A stretch of DNA of 64,000 bases from Saururus chinensis (GCA_035235625.1 CP141144.1:36392014-36456013), one strand, 5' to 3'. Numbered from the stretch's first letter, positions 12,626 through 24,959 are shown. Translations and numbers: made by a program. Notes: generated by a model not told the origin, from the letters alone.

Positions 12626-15600
12626 CTCCACCACGCTTCCTCGCACGCCTTGTCCTCAAGGCAACCAAGAAGGGTAGCGAGACAGGACTTCGTCCTTAGG
12701 CAGCCAGGTAGCATCCTCAAGTGAGTGCCCTTGCCAGGAGACTAACACTTCTGTAATTATATGACTGGAACTAGGTCAGAAGAGACAACTGGGCCCATCA
12801 ATGGAGGTGGTGGAGCATCCAAGGCCAGGGATGGGACACTGATGCAACAGTACAGCCAAGAGACATGAAAAATAGGGTGGACCATCAAACCCGGCGGTAG
12901 GGTTAGGCGGTAGGCAACCGAACCAATGTGCTCCTCGACAACATAGGGGCCATGAAAACGGGGGGTGAGCTTGGTGTGCTCGAGCTGAAATAAGGAGGTC
13001 TGGCGCTGAGGAAGAATGGAGACATAAACCATGTCACCCACTGCAAACTCACGCTTAGTGTGATGGCTATCATAGATCTGCTTCATTCTATTCTGAGCCG
13101 AAGACAAGTTGTCCTTAAGCTGTCGAAGGACCTCATCCCGAGTCTGGAGCATGTAGTCAACCTCAACCACCGAGGAGCGATGGGGAACATAAGATAACAC
13201 GGTAGGGGGCGGCCGCCCATATAGCACCTCAAAAGGAGTAAAGCCGGCACAAGTGTGATAAGCAGTGTTATAAGACCACTAATCATTTATAATTAAACCC
13301 TTTGCAAGTGTACATGGTTATTGTACTAGGATAAGTATTTAAGGGTTGTCGAACCTCAGGGACGGATGAATTATCACTAAATCTAAAGAGGAATTTGCTG
13401 ATTGAAAACTAAAAAGAACTTAAACTCAAATTAAGAAAAAGAAAGAAATCAACTAGTTTAAAAATAAGAGATTAATATGATGGAAATTACTTAAGAAATC
13501 GAATCCACTATAGAACCATAACAATTCCTTAACTTTTAATCTAAATCTAGTGTGAATATGAACAAGTATTCTCAGCTACAAGCTAGAATTACTTTAGAAA
13601 GAATCATTAATTAAATTCATGGCATGAACTATCTTCGACAATAGCACGAATCATCTACACTAAACTAGCTATAGGCATGACTTGTCTAATCTTAGTATAA
13701 CTCATCCAATTCATTAATTATCTGAACATTAAAACAATTGTATGAACATCTCATCTAAATCACAGAAATTAGAATTGATGAAAATATCAAAACCACATTA
13801 ATCTATCATCTACAAGACAATAAATCAACATAGATTTGAATAAACATTAAAAGCACTTCCATTAAAACGGAAATTCTTATCATACAATTGTCATCATTCA
13901 CAACTAAGATCTAAATTAAAAAGAAAAGAAACTGAAACTTATCTATAGCTTCATCAACTCCTAAGTAAAAGAAAAGTCTAACCTTCCATTGTAGAAGAAA
14001 ACACTTGAATCTCCATTAAAAGCTTTGAGTTCTCTTCCATCTTCTTCTTCCTTTTTCTCTTCACAAAATCTACTGGAATCCCCCAATTTCAAGCCAAATA
14101 TGTCTTTATATAGGCATAAGAGCTAGAGAAAGAAGTCCAATATGAAAAGGATTAAAAATTGGCTAAAACTAGGAAACTGCGCGTTATCCCGTTCGAACGC
14201 CCTGCATGCCCATTCGAACGCCTATACTGTGTTTTCCTTCAAAATCACATTTAGCCGTTTGATACTTCAAACGCTCAGTTCGAGTGGCTACACTATTTCT
14301 GCAATCTGGACACTTTTTCTGGACAGTCCATATTCTGTTCATTAAGCTTTTCTTCGTGTCCATATTAATTTCCAACTTGTTTATAACTCCGAAAAGTTAT
14401 CCAAATCACTTTAAAGTATGTCAAGACTATTTTGAATTATTCCAAACATCGTCCAAGTATTTTGATAAGCGCACTTTACCTACAAAACATAAAATATCAT
14501 ACTTTAGACATGTAGAATATAACTAAAATTCTAACTTGATTTAAAGACATATCTAAACTACTAATAACTACAAAATTATTAATAATTGAACTAAAATACT
14601 AATATCTATCTTAATCTAAATAAACTATAACTAACTCTAAATTAACCTAATCTATACTAGCAAATAAGGTAAAAAGGCATATAAAATAGATATATATTTC
14701 ATACTTATCAACCACTCGGCCCACGGAAGAAGCTGAAGCCAACGATGAGGCTGAGACATAGTAAAACAATGCAGTTACTGCTCTAAACATTTGTTGACTA
14801 CCTCTGTCTGCCCATCCGTCAGCGGGTGATAAGCGGTACTCATGTGTAAAGAAGTGCCCTATAAAGTGAAGAACTCCTGCCAAAACTGAGAGATGAAAAT
14901 CCTGTCACGATCAGAAACAATAGTGCGAGGCATACCTTGCAATTTTGCCACCTCCCGAACATAGAGTTCCGCCACAGACTTGGCAGTGAAAGGAATACCC
15001 AGAGCACAAAAATGAGCATACTTGGACAGCCGATCCACCACCACCATGATCACCGACTTTCCTTGGACCAACGGCAAGGCTTCCACAAAATCCATAGAAA
15101 CGTCCTCCCAAACCTTATCCAGGATGGGCAATGGCTGAAGCAAACTGGCAGGAGATGTAGTGGCAAACTTAGCTCTCTGATTGACCAATTTATAGGTGCA
15201 GAGGGCACCCTCATGACCTACCAAGGGGGAGGCATGGAAGTGGGTGATGATACGCTGGTGAAGATCTGTAACCTCAGGAACCCATAGATGGTCCTTCTAG
15301 AAGAGAAGGCCATCCCTCCATGCAAAGCAAGGGCACGCTGATGGGTCAGATTGGAGGGCCGCAATCAAGGAGCGGGTTGAAGAATCATCCTGATACGCCA
15401 GTTGCAATTCATCAAGGAATGGACAAACCGAACCGGAAATAGTCAAACACGAACCTGTAGTGGAACAGCGAGACAAGGCATCGGCCATAGTGTTGTCGGA
15501 TCCCTTCTTGTACACAACCTCATAGTCATAGCCCAGGAGCTTGCTGACCCACCGCTGCTGCGCTGGAGTGGACACCCGCTGTTCGAGAAAATACTTGAGC

Positions 15601-17250
15601 GGTTGGTGGTCAGTACGAATGAGAAACCGCCTGCCAAGCAAATAAGGGCGCCATTTGTCAACTACGAGGACGATGGCTGGCATCTCTTTCTCATAGACAG
15701 ATAGGGATAGGGAGCGGCCAGCCAAAGCCTTGCTGAAGTAAGCAATGGGACGCTCCTCCTGAAGTAGTACCGCCCCCAGGCCTACGTCGGAAGCATCGGT
15801 CTCGACCACAAATGGCTGGCTGAAATCAGGAAGGATCAAAACAGGGGCGGTCGCTATAGCTTACTTCAATTCCTCAAAGGCCGCCTGGGCAGTGTCAGAC
15901 TAGCGGAATGCTCCCTTCTGTAACAGCTGAGTAAGAGGGCGAGCAATCTCGCCATAGCGGTGAATAAAGCGCCGATAATAGCCAGTTAGGCTGAGGAAGC
16001 CTCGAAGGGCCCGGGCTCAAGTAGGGGATGGCCAGGACAGCATGGCGGTTACCTTAGAGGGGTCTGTTGCAACGCCATCATGAGAGATAATATGACCCAA
16101 ATATTCCACCTGTGGGTTGCCAAACGAACACTTCGAATGTTTTAGAAATAATGAATTAGCTATCAGGATAGCAAAGATAGACTTGAGATGCTCAAGTATT
16201 CGCCCCATGACTTACTATAGACAAGGATATCATCGAAGAACACCAAAATGAAGCGGCAGAGGAAGGGCCGGAAGAGGTCATTCATAAGGCTCTAGAATGT
16301 GGAGGGGGCGTTCGTTAGGCCGAACGGCATAACAAGGAACTCGAAGTCGCTGTCATGAGTGCAGAAGGCGGTCTTGTGCACATCGGTGGGCTACATCCAA
16401 ATCTGATGATAACCTAATCGAAGGTCGAGTTTACTGAATTCAGTAGCACCGGACAGCTCGTCCAAAAGCTCCTCCACCACCGGTACAGGATATTTGTCCT
16501 TCACTGTGATAGCATTCAAAGCCCGATAATCAACACAGAAGCTCCAAGTACCATCCTTCTTATGAACCAACAACACTGGAGAAGAGAAGGGACTTGTGCT
16601 CGGATGAATGACACCAGAATGAAGCATGTCAGCCACAAGACGTTTGATTTCAGCTTTCTGAATGTACGAGTAGCGGTAAGGATGGACATTGGCTGGAGAG
16701 GCACCTGGCAGGATAGGAATAGAGTGATCATGTGATTGCACCGGAGGAAGGCCATGCGGTTCAGCGAACACTGTACTATACTCCGCCAATAAGTGGAGAT
16801 CCTGCGGCAACTCCTCTTGCAGGATGTCCACCGATGCCCGTTGCTGAAGAAGTAGCCCCTGAAATGCAAACCGGAATAAGGACCCCATCGATTGAGCAGA
16901 AAGGAGAGTGCCCGGCTGAGAGCCTTGGAGGTGCACCCGCTGCCCGTTTAGCGCAAAGTCCATCACCAGGGCCTTAAATTTCCATAGCACGTCCCCGAGT
17001 TCTTGGAGCCACTGCACCCCTAGCACCACGTCCGCCCCCTTGGTAGGAAGCAGAAAGAGGTTGGTCATGAATGTGTGACCTTCAATGGAGAGCGCTACCT
17101 GGGTACAGATGCTAGAGCTCTGGAGGTGCTTGCCATCACCGATCAATACATCAAAGGGTGTCGAGTCAGATACGAAACAGCCTAGTCGCTGGGCGACTTT
17201 GTCGTTAATGAAATTGTGAGTAGACCCACTGTCAATCAGAATGGCCACCT
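12626..17250 (-). pseudogene. pol region of element A (protease to chromodomain)
   Basis: The protease active-site motif DSGST lies near 17.24 kb. Reverse transcriptase spans about 16.6-15.9 kb, including VHKKDG and CVDYRALN. RNase H lies at 15.84-15.4 kb (ETDASDVGLGAVL). The integrase core lies at about 15.2-14.85 kb (MDFVEALP, VVDRLSKYAHF, IVSDRD). The integrase C-terminal part is at 13.28-12.78 kb (RFHGPY, HPIFHVSWL), and a chromodomain remnant ends near 12.67 kb (SWQGH, ATWLP). The region has several breaks. An unrelated solo LTR sits between the integrase core and its C-terminal part. Confidence 0.85.
13280..14710 (-). mobile_element. Solo LTR, Athila-like, nested in element A
   Basis: 1431 bp, matching the 5' LTR at 58281-59691 over its whole length in reverse orientation, with both ends present. 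The 5-bp duplication accac lies at 13275-13279 and 14711-14715. Removing the unit restores continuity with element B, whose equivalent site near 20236-20255 reads through the same motif uninterrupted. No internal retroelement sequence remains, so recombination between two LTRs is the likely origin. It is younger than element A, by position. Confidence 0.92.
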
Positions 17251-17251
17251 G

Positions 17252-18775
17252 CTACCACTTGAGATAACCCTGTACTCGCATTGTACGTGGGGTAAATTCC
17301 CCTGAGAAGGCATGAACAGAAATTTCTAGCAGCGTGTCATCATAGCTCGCTGAGTCAGACCCGTTTGCCACCTCCCTCTCTTCATCGACCTTTTCCACTA
17401 ATAGACTGCCCTTGACGGAACAACGGTGCCCTGGAATGAACTTCTCATCGCAGAGAAAACAAAGGCCCTTTGCATGACGTTCCTCCATCTGAGCCGGAGT
17501 TAGACGACGGACAATCAGCCTGACCTGAGGGGTCTGTGGACCAGAGCGGCCAGCACCTGAACTATTGGCTGGGGCGGCGCTCAGGGAGGCAAGCACAGCA
17601 GCCCGCGAAAAAGTTCCAAGCTGACCCTCACACCTCTAGGGAGCTAGTTTCTCTTCTTCGATGCATGTGTGGCGCATGACATCTTGCATGCTAGAACAAG
17701 GAAAATGGTGCATCTCCTCAGAAATCTCCTGTTTGAGCCCTCTCTTAAACGTACCCACCAAGGCTGCCACCGGCCACTCAAGTAGGCGGTTGGCCACCTT
17801 CATGAACTCTGTATAATAGGATGGTGGATGTCTATAGCAGGGAGGAGAGCATCTCGTTGAAGTCTTGGAACTCATTTGGGCCAAACTGGATGAACAATTC
17901 ATCGGAAAAGGCAGTCCAAGTGGGGTAGCGCACCTCCTTCTCAAAACTCTGGAACCATACTGAAGCATCTCCGTCTAGGTGGAAGGCCGCTATGTGCAAC
18001 CATTCAGTCTCTGAATGTGTTCCCTGGTATGCGAAAAACTTCTCTGCCTTATACAGCCATTCCACTAGGTCGTCATCCCCATTATAATGTGGGAACTGGA
18101 GGCGGGCTAAATGGGGTTCCGCTCCTCCCCTAGGACCATGATGGTTGTCCCAATCATTGTCCATCTCCAAAAGCAAGTTCTGAGGGGGATGCATCATTGG
18201 GGCATTCGGCCGAACACTTGGCGCGCCTCGCGGTGGCCAGGCCGAACGTCTCCCTTCGGCCGGTAGGGCGGCCTGCCCAGCATACAAGGGGGTGTAAGGC
18301 TGACGTACCTCCCTGTCTGGCATAACCTGAAGACTAGTAGCAAACGGCGGCATCATAGGGGCATTTGCCCAAACACCTGGAAGTCCTCGCGAAACCCAGG
18401 CCTCACGTCCACCATCAATAGGCAATTCTGCTAGTCCAACAGGTAGGGGAACATGGGACTGACATGTCTCCCTATCCGCCATGGCTGGAGGACCAGGGGT
18501 GTGTCCTTCCGTCACTAAGAAGAATCCCCAATTTCCATGATGGCTTCCTGAGTTCTGACGCTATTGGGTACTGAAGGCGCTGACTGGTTGGCCATTAATT
18601 TGTCAACCGTTGTGGTCAATACCTGCACCATGGTGACAAGTTGCGTCAGCGTGGAATCCTCCATGGCAGCCGGAACGACCGTGGTAGCGGGTAAGGGACC
18701 ATCCGCTGAAACCTCAGTCTCCTTCACGGGTTGAGTTTCAGGAGCGTTAGCCACCTATTTGCCTCTTGCCATGGC
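17252..18775 (-). pseudogene. gag region of element A
   Basis: The retrotransposon gag core lies at about 18.15-17.64 kb, with EWLYKAEKFF, WFQSFEKEV, EFMKVANRL and RGLKQEI. Downstream is a knuckle-like cysteine/histidine cluster near 17.45 kb (CFLCDEKF, PGHRC) of the type seen in this chromovirus group. The N-terminal part is low-complexity and proline-rich. The region is broken. Protease follows immediately. Confidence 0.8.
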
Positions 18776-18790
18776 TGGGGATCGATAGAA

Positions 18791-18802
18791 GCTCCGATAC
18801 CA
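18791..18802 (-). other. Primer-binding site of element A, tRNA-Met type
   Basis: On the minus strand this reads TGGTATCGGAGC, next to the LTR end. It closely resembles the complement of the 3' end of initiator tRNA-Met, the usual primer for chromoviruses. Confidence 0.8.
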
Positions 18803-18803
18803 A

Positions 18804-19142
18804 TGATGTGCCCAATGTAGGCACAATCAGTACAGGAAGTTCTAGGAGAGAGAGGAAGGAGAAGTAACAAAATAACAAAGAAGTAAACTGATATGCTTGC
18901 ATACCGACCCAAGGAAGGAGATGACCCTTTATGGGGAGTTGCGCCCTCCAACATTGGGACTCGTGCCGCTAGTGGGCCCGGTTCTCTCGTGGCCCACTAG
19001 CGTACCAAACTCTAGTTCATATTACAATAATAATACCATTCTACCATTGATTTAAGGGAAACTAGCTTAAGGTACTGAAATAAATAATAGTCTAATGTAC
19101 TCAAAGAAAGGCAAGTAATGAATCAAGTGCACGTGCACAACA
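18804..19142 (-). repeat. 5' LTR of element A
   Basis: 339 bp, the partner of 12287-12625, with the same ends and no length difference. It is followed outward by the target duplication caagt at 19143-19147. Only 45 bp separate it from element B. Confidence 0.88.
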
Positions 19143-19187
19143 CAAGTATGATCCAACACAATGATTCAAACATACAAACAACCATAA

Positions 19188-19565
19188 TGATGTGCCCGGA
19201 GTAGGCACAATCGGCACCTAGGAGATCTAGGTAGGGAAAGGGGAGAAGTAAGGAAGAAAGGGGAGAAAATATGAGTAATTCCAATTGCATACTATCAAAC
19301 AAGAGAGGATCACGCCATATAGGGGACGACCAATCCCCTAGGGAATCATGCCCCAACCCAAGCCAGTCCGGTTCCCTAGGAGACACGCCAATTAGTGGTT
19401 CGCCTAGCCTGAGCCACTAATTGAACCAATACAGTTTTACATCCAAATACCAAACCAAAGCAAATACTAAACTATTACAATAATAAATAGTTCAGTGCAA
19501 CTAAGTAAAAGCAATAAAGTAGAGTTTGTGGGAGTCCTCTAAGAGACTGGTCATCGTGCACAACA
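19188..19565 (-). repeat. 3' LTR of element B
   Basis: 378 bp with TGTTGTGCAC...GGGCACATCA ends on the minus strand, the same terminal bases as the LTRs of element A. Its partner is 24247-24628. Confidence 0.85.
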
Positions 19566-22500
19566 CTCCACCATGCTTCTGCTATTCGCCTTATCCTCAA
19601 GGCGACCAAGCTGGGAAGCGAGTCATAAAATCATCCTTAGTCATCCACGTAGAGTTCTCAAGTGGCTGCCCTTGCCAAGAAATCAAGACCTCAGTAATAA
19701 TGCGACCAAAGCGACGAACTTGACGCTATTCAAGCACTAAAGTAGGGACAGGATCTGAAGGCGGAAATGGGCCCATCAGGGGAGGAGGAGCACCCACAAC
19801 CAAGGACTTGTCACCTACAAATTGCTGCAGACGTGACACATGAAAGACAGTGTGAAGCAAAGAGTCAGGGGGCAAAGCCAGTTGGTAGGTCATAGAACCA
19901 ACACGCTCCTCAATAGCTTATGAACCATGGAAACGGGGAACAAGCTTAGAGTTCTTCGGCTGAAACAAGGAGGTTTGTCAATGAGGGAGAACCAACACAT
20001 AAACCAGATTACCCACGACAAACTCACAATCCATATGGCGACGATCATAGATTTGCTTCATCCAGTTCTGGGCAGATGACAAATTTATCTTCAGCTGGCA
20101 TAAGACCTCATCGCGCGTCTGTAACATATAGTCCACCTTTGCCATAGAAGAACGGTGAGGGACATATGAAAAGACTATCAGTGGTGGACAGCCATAGAGC
20201 ACCTTAAACAGCAAGAACCCAGAGCGTGTATGATAGGTAGTATTATAAGACCACTCGTCTCAAAGAAGAATCTGGAGCTAGCGATGGGGCTACGTCATAG
20301 TAAAGCATCGAAGATACTGTTCCAGGCAACGGTTAACCACCTCCGTCTAGGGGTGATAAGAAGTGCTCATATGGAGAGACGACTCCTGTAAAGTGAAAAA
20401 CTCCTACCAGAACTATGAAAGGAAGATCCGATCATGGTCAGAAATAATCGTACGGGGCATACTGTGAAGTCGGGCCACCTCGCAAACATAGAGCTCAGCT
20501 ACAATCTTGGTGGTGAAGGGATGGCCCAAAGCACAGAAATGAGCATACTTGGACAGCCGGTCCACCACAACCATAATAACGGACTTACCCTTCAACATGG
20601 GCAAAGCCTCCACGAAGTCCATCGAAACACCCTCCCAAACCTTATCCAGAATAGGCAATGGTTGTAACAAACTGGCAGGCGAGGTCGTGGTCGCTTTAGC
20701 CCACTAACAAACATCACAAGCGACCACATAGTCATGGATAGCTCAACGGACGCCCTGCCGCAGGAAACTCTAGTTGACCCATTTGTAAGTGTGGAAGGCG
20801 CCCTCATGACAAGCCACAAGAGTGTCATGGAAGTGCGAAAGGATGCGTTGGCGGAGGTTAACAACATGAGAAACCCACAGGTGGTCCTTCCAGAAGAGAA
20901 GGTCATCCCGCCACACAAAGAACGGTCGGGAAACAGGGTCGGTCTGGAGGGCGGCAATTGCATCCTGTGTCCAAGAATCCATACCATAGGCCTGCCATAA
21001 CTCCTCAATAAATGGGCAAGAGAGAGTGAAGATAGCCAAGCAGGAGCTTGAGGCCGGACTGCGAGAGAGAGCGTCGGCCACAATGTTGTCTGACCCTTTT
21101 TTGTACATGACCTCATAGTCATATCCCAGTAACTTACTCACCCACCGCTACTGAGAGGGAGTAGACACTCGTTGTTTCAAGAAGTACTTCAGTGGTTGGT
21201 GATCGGTACGAATCAGAATTGGGTATCCCAGTAAGTAAGGACACCACTTGTCAACGGCGAGGACAATAGCCAACATCTCCTTCTCATACACTGACAAGTA
21301 CAGGGAGCGGCCAGCCAAGGCTTTATGAAGTAAGCAATAGGGCACTTGTCCTGCAAAAGAACTACTCCCAAGCCCGCCTCCAAAGTGTCTGTCTCCACCG
21401 CAAACGGCCGGCTGAAGTCTGGTAAGAGCAGAACTGGGGCAGAAGCCAAAGCCTGTTTAAGCCCCTCAAAGGCCGTTTGGGCCTCATCCGTCCAAACAAA
21501 AGCCCCCTTCTTCAACAGCTCTGTAAGAGGGTGAGCAAACTCACCATACTGATTGATAAACCGGTGATAATAACCTGTAAGGCCCAGAAAACCCCTGAGT
21601 GCCTGGACACATGTGGGTGGCGGCCAAGAGAGCATGGTGGCCACCTTGGCCTGTTCAGTAGCAACATCGCTCTTCGAGATAATGTGGCCCAAATAATCAA
21701 CCTGCGGGTTGCTAAAGGAACACTTCAAACGCTTCAGGAATAAGGAGTTAGTGTGCAAGATAGAGAAGACCGACCTGAGATGCGTCAAGTGTTCTATCCA
21801 CGATGTGTTGTACACCAAGATGTCATAAAAAAAGTCCAATATATATCGACGCAGGAACGGCCAGAAAATATCATTCATGAGGCACTGGAAGGTGGAGGGG
21901 GCATTGGTCAGCCCAAATGGCATCACGAGAAACTCAAAATGGCCAACATGAGTCTGGAATGCAGTCTTGTGCATGTCCTAGGGCTGCACACGAATTTGGT
22001 GATATTCGGAACATAGGTCAAGCTTACTAAAGATCGTGGCACCTGTCAAGTCATCCAACAGCTCCTCAATCACTGGTATGGGGTATTTGTCTTTGATGCT
22101 GATTGCATTCAAAACTCAGTAGTCAACATAGAACTGCCACAATCCATCCTTCTTGCGAACCAGCAGTACTGGGGACGAGTACGAGCTCGTACTAGGACGA
22201 ATGATCCCGGACTGGAGCATGTCCACTACAAGCCTTTTTATCTCAGATTTTTGTATGTGAGGATAACTATAAGGGCAGACATTGGTTGGGGCCGCCCCTG
22301 GAATTATAGTAATTTGATGGTCATGAGGCTAGACGGGAGGGAGACCCTGCTGCTCTGAGAACAAATCCTGATGGTTGGCCAACAACTCCTGGAGAACTGA
22401 AGGCATCTCATCTTGAGTCACCCTGATAATGGCACGCTATTGCAAGAGAAGTCCTTGGGGAGTGAACCAGAAGGAGCTCACGAGCTGGGCTGAGAGGAGC

Positions 22501-22840
22501 ATGCCTGGCTGCTAGCCTTTGATCCGAACCCACTCCCCATTGAGCTCGAAATCCATCACCATATCCCAGAAGTTCCAAACCACATCACCAAGCTCTTGCA
22601 ACCACTGCACGCCAATACGACATGCGCCTCCTTCCTAGGCAACAAGAATAGATCGGTAACGAATGTGTGGCCCTAGGCAGAGAGCGTAACCTAAGCACAC
22701 ACCCTTGCACTCCGGAAATGCTTGCCATTGCCAATCAGCACATCAAATGGTTTAAAGTCCGATACAAAACAACCCAACCGTTGGGCTACCTTGTCGTTAA
22801 TAAAGTTATGAGTAGACCCACTGTCGATCAAGATAGCCAC
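19566..22840 (-). pseudogene. pol region of element B
   Basis: A protease remnant lies near 22.83 kb (IDSGSTHN region). Reverse transcriptase spans about 22.2-21.5 kb ([37 protein letters not shown]). RNase H lies at 21.4-21.05 kb (VDKWCPYLLG, IRTDHQPLKYFL). Integrase lies at about 20.9-19.98 kb (MDFVEALP, VVDRLSKYAHF, DHDRIF). A chromodomain remnant lies near 19.6-19.72 kb. The region is broken. The integrase site that carries the solo LTR in element A is uninterrupted here. Confidence 0.82.
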
Positions 22841-24215
22841 CTATTGCTGCTTCAGGTAACCTTGTATTGGCATCATGCGTGGAGTGAATGCCCCCGAAAA
22901 TGCATGGACTGAAATTTCGGGCAACACATCCTCTGGTGCAAATGAATCAAATCTGACCCCTCCATCACTATCCTCTTCTACCTCCTCCATGAGAAGACTG
23001 CCCTTTACCAAATAGCGGTGCCCAGGAAGAAACTTCTCGTCATAGCGAAAGCACAACCCCTTTGATGTGCACTCTTCCATCTGGGCTGGGGTAAGACGTC
23101 AGACAATCTGGCTGGCTGGTGCATGCTATTGGCTAGGTCTGCCTGCTGTCGGGTTGCTAGTGGTCGCCGACAGTGGGTTGGCGCTCAGGACAGGTCGGGG
23201 TATAGGTGCAAGCCGCCCACCTCTGCACTGCCTAGTCAGCTTCTCTTCCTCAATGCGAGCATGGCACACGACGTCCCTCATGCTAGTGCAAGGGAAGTGG
23301 CGCATTTCCTCGGAGATTTCAAGCTTTAGACCACGCTTGAATGTGCCTACCAAGGCGACCACCGGTCAATCAGGGAGTCGGTTGGCTACCTTCATGAACT
23401 CTATATAGTATGCACGGACGGTGGTGGTCTAGCGTAGGGTGGACAGCATCTCGTTGAAGTTCTGGAATTCATTCAGCCCAAACTGAATGCATAGCTCATC
23501 GGAGAAGGCTGCCCAGGTGGGGTAGCGTACCTCTTTCTCGAAACTTTGGAACCAAACTGAGGTGTCCCCATCAAGGTGGAAGACAGCGATGCACAGGCGC
23601 TCAGCCTCGGAGTGCGTTCCTTGGTAGGCAAAGAATTTTCTGCCTTTTACAACCATTCCACAGGGTCATCATCCCCATTATAGCAAGGAAATTGTAGGCA
23701 AGCCAAACGGAGTTCAGCCCCCCCTCGTGGTCCGCCATGATGCACGGGATACTCACCCGCTCCTCCTCTGCGTCTTGAAACTGATTTGGAGGGTGCGACA
23801 TCATAGGGGATTTTCTCGAACACTTGGTGTGCCTCGCATGTCCCAGGCCTGGCGTCTCCCCTCCAGTGCATGAATGCCAGTGCCAAATCACACCGGACTA
23901 GGGAAGGCTCTCGTGTCAATGTTTGTCGGCACTGGGTGGCCAGGGAAAGTTGGCTCGAGGGGTTGTGATGAACCACCCCTCTCAAGGACAGCAGGAGATG
24001 GCCCTGGTAGATGGGCGTTGTGCGTGCTGTCGTCTCGCCCTTTGCCGCGCTCGCTAGATACATCGTTATGACTTTCAATTCAGCCATGACTTCGTTGAGC
24101 TTGAGTTCATTGGTTGTCGCAGGATCTGCCTTCGGGCTATTCGCGGTTGCTAAGGAAGGAACCTCCTTCTCTGGAGTAACCTCAGGGACAGTAGCAGCTT
24201 CCTTACCTCAAGCTA
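22841..24215 (-). pseudogene. gag region of element B
   Basis: The N-terminal part near 24.1 kb contains MAELKVI and YLASAAKGE. The gag core spans 23.7-23.25 kb (KFFAYQGTHSE, WFQSFEKEV, FKRGLKLEI). A knuckle-like cluster lies near 23.05 kb (CFRYDEKF, PGHRY). The N-terminal part matches the start of the coding-like part of the small element at 34.57 kb. The region is broken. Confidence 0.78.
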
Positions 24216-24233
24216 TGGCCAGGGATCGTAAAT

Positions 24234-24245
24234 GCTCTGATACCA
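24234..24245 (-). other. Primer-binding site of element B, tRNA-Met type
   Basis: On the minus strand this reads TGGTATCAGAGC, directly inside the 5' LTR. It matches the usual plant initiator tRNA-Met primer site. Confidence 0.88.
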
Positions 24246-24246
24246 A

Positions 24247-24628
24247 TGATGTGCCCGGAGTAGGCGCAATCGGCACCTAGGAGATCTACACAGGGAAAGG
24301 GGAGAAGTAAGGAAGAAATGGGAGAAAATATGAGTAATTCCAATTGCATACTGTCAAACAAGAGAGGATCGCCTCATATAGGGGACGATCAGTCCCCTAG
24401 GGAGTCATGCCCAACCCAACCCAGGCCAGTCCGGTTCCCTAGGAGAACACGCCAGTTAGTGGTTCGGCTAGCCCGGGCCACTAACTGAACTAATATGTTT
24501 TACATCCAAATACCAAACCAAAGAAAATACTAAACTATTATAATAATAAATAGCTCACTGCAACTAAGTAAAAGCAATAAAGTAGAGTCTGGGGGAGTCC
24601 TCTGAGAGACTGGTCATCGTGCACAACA
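24247..24628 (-). repeat. 5' LTR of element B
   Basis: 382 bp, the partner of 19188-19565, and adjacent to the primer site. It ends at gcacaaca. The sequence beyond it (24629 on) continues the CA-rich flank seen left of element A. Confidence 0.85.
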
Positions 24629-24756
24629 CACATTTATCCAAACATCCACATGTTCATAATCAAATACATATGAATTCATATGCACTAAAAACCATGCAAT
24701 TACAATACTCATTAATAGTACATATAACATCACAACTCATTCTTGAAAATAGTCAT

Positions 24757-24943
24757 CACCGACTTATCGTCGGTGAGCTCATTGATGGGTCGGCCAAGTT
24801 GTTGATGCCCATTGGCATCCCATCAACGCATCAAACTCTCACTGACAGTGGGTTGTATGGGACAACCCACCTAATCAACACTACACTAATGCCTGTCCTT
24901 ATTGTCGATGGTCGACAGGTTGTACACCGACACAATGTTGTGT
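24757..24943. repeat. Cluster of short perfect hairpins
   Basis: Six perfect inverted repeats with short loops follow one another. They are 24757-24775 (7-bp stem, 5-nt loop), 24804-24819 (6-bp stem, 4-nt loop), 24840-24850 (5-bp stem, 1-nt centre), 24848-24870 (9-bp stem, 5-nt loop), 24903-24917 (6-bp stem, 3-nt loop) and 24930-24943 (6-bp stem, 2-nt centre). A 109-codon plus-strand open frame (24619-24948) covers them but has no recognisable product. Possible origins are the subterminal region of a DNA transposon or a structured part of an old LTR. I cannot decide between them. Confidence 0.6.
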
Positions 24944-24959
24944 GGTAGTGCCAATACTA

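Larger units (their letters stand above)
12287..19142 (-). mobile_element. Ty3/gypsy chromovirus (element A), probably Reina-like
   Basis: A complete outline on the minus strand. Two 339-bp LTRs are flanked by the 5-bp duplication caagt (12282-12286 and 19143-19147). Internal order from right to left is tRNA-Met primer site, gag, protease, reverse transcriptase, RNase H, integrase and chromodomain. The chromodomain and short LTRs point to a chromovirus, best fit Reina, although that clade call is inference. By eye the LTRs differ at about 28 of 339 aligned bases, mostly transitions, which implies an old insertion. The coding part is broken in several places and carries a nested solo LTR at 13280-14710. 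Confidence 0.9.
19188..24628 (-). mobile_element. Ty3/gypsy chromovirus (element B), probably Reina-like
   Basis: The same orientation and organisation as element A, about 5.44 kb. LTRs are at 19188-19565 (378 bp) and 24247-24628 (382 bp). Internal order from right to left is primer site, gag, protease, reverse transcriptase, RNase H, integrase and chromodomain. Its protein pieces are clearly related to those of A but the DNA is well diverged, so it is a separate family member and not a duplicate of A. No clear target duplication is visible (cataa on the left, cacat on the right). The element is broken in multiple places. The 45-bp spacer 19143-19187 between A and B is older flanking sequence. 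Confidence 0.88.

Noticed and set aside
12287-24628. Elements A and B as one tandem unit sharing a middle LTR
   Set aside because: There are four separate LTRs, a 45-bp non-LTR spacer, a private target duplication for A, and clear divergence between A and B.
19183-24633. A target-site duplication for element B
   Set aside because: The five bases outside the LTRs are cataa and cacat, which is not a convincing match. The LTR ends themselves are clear.
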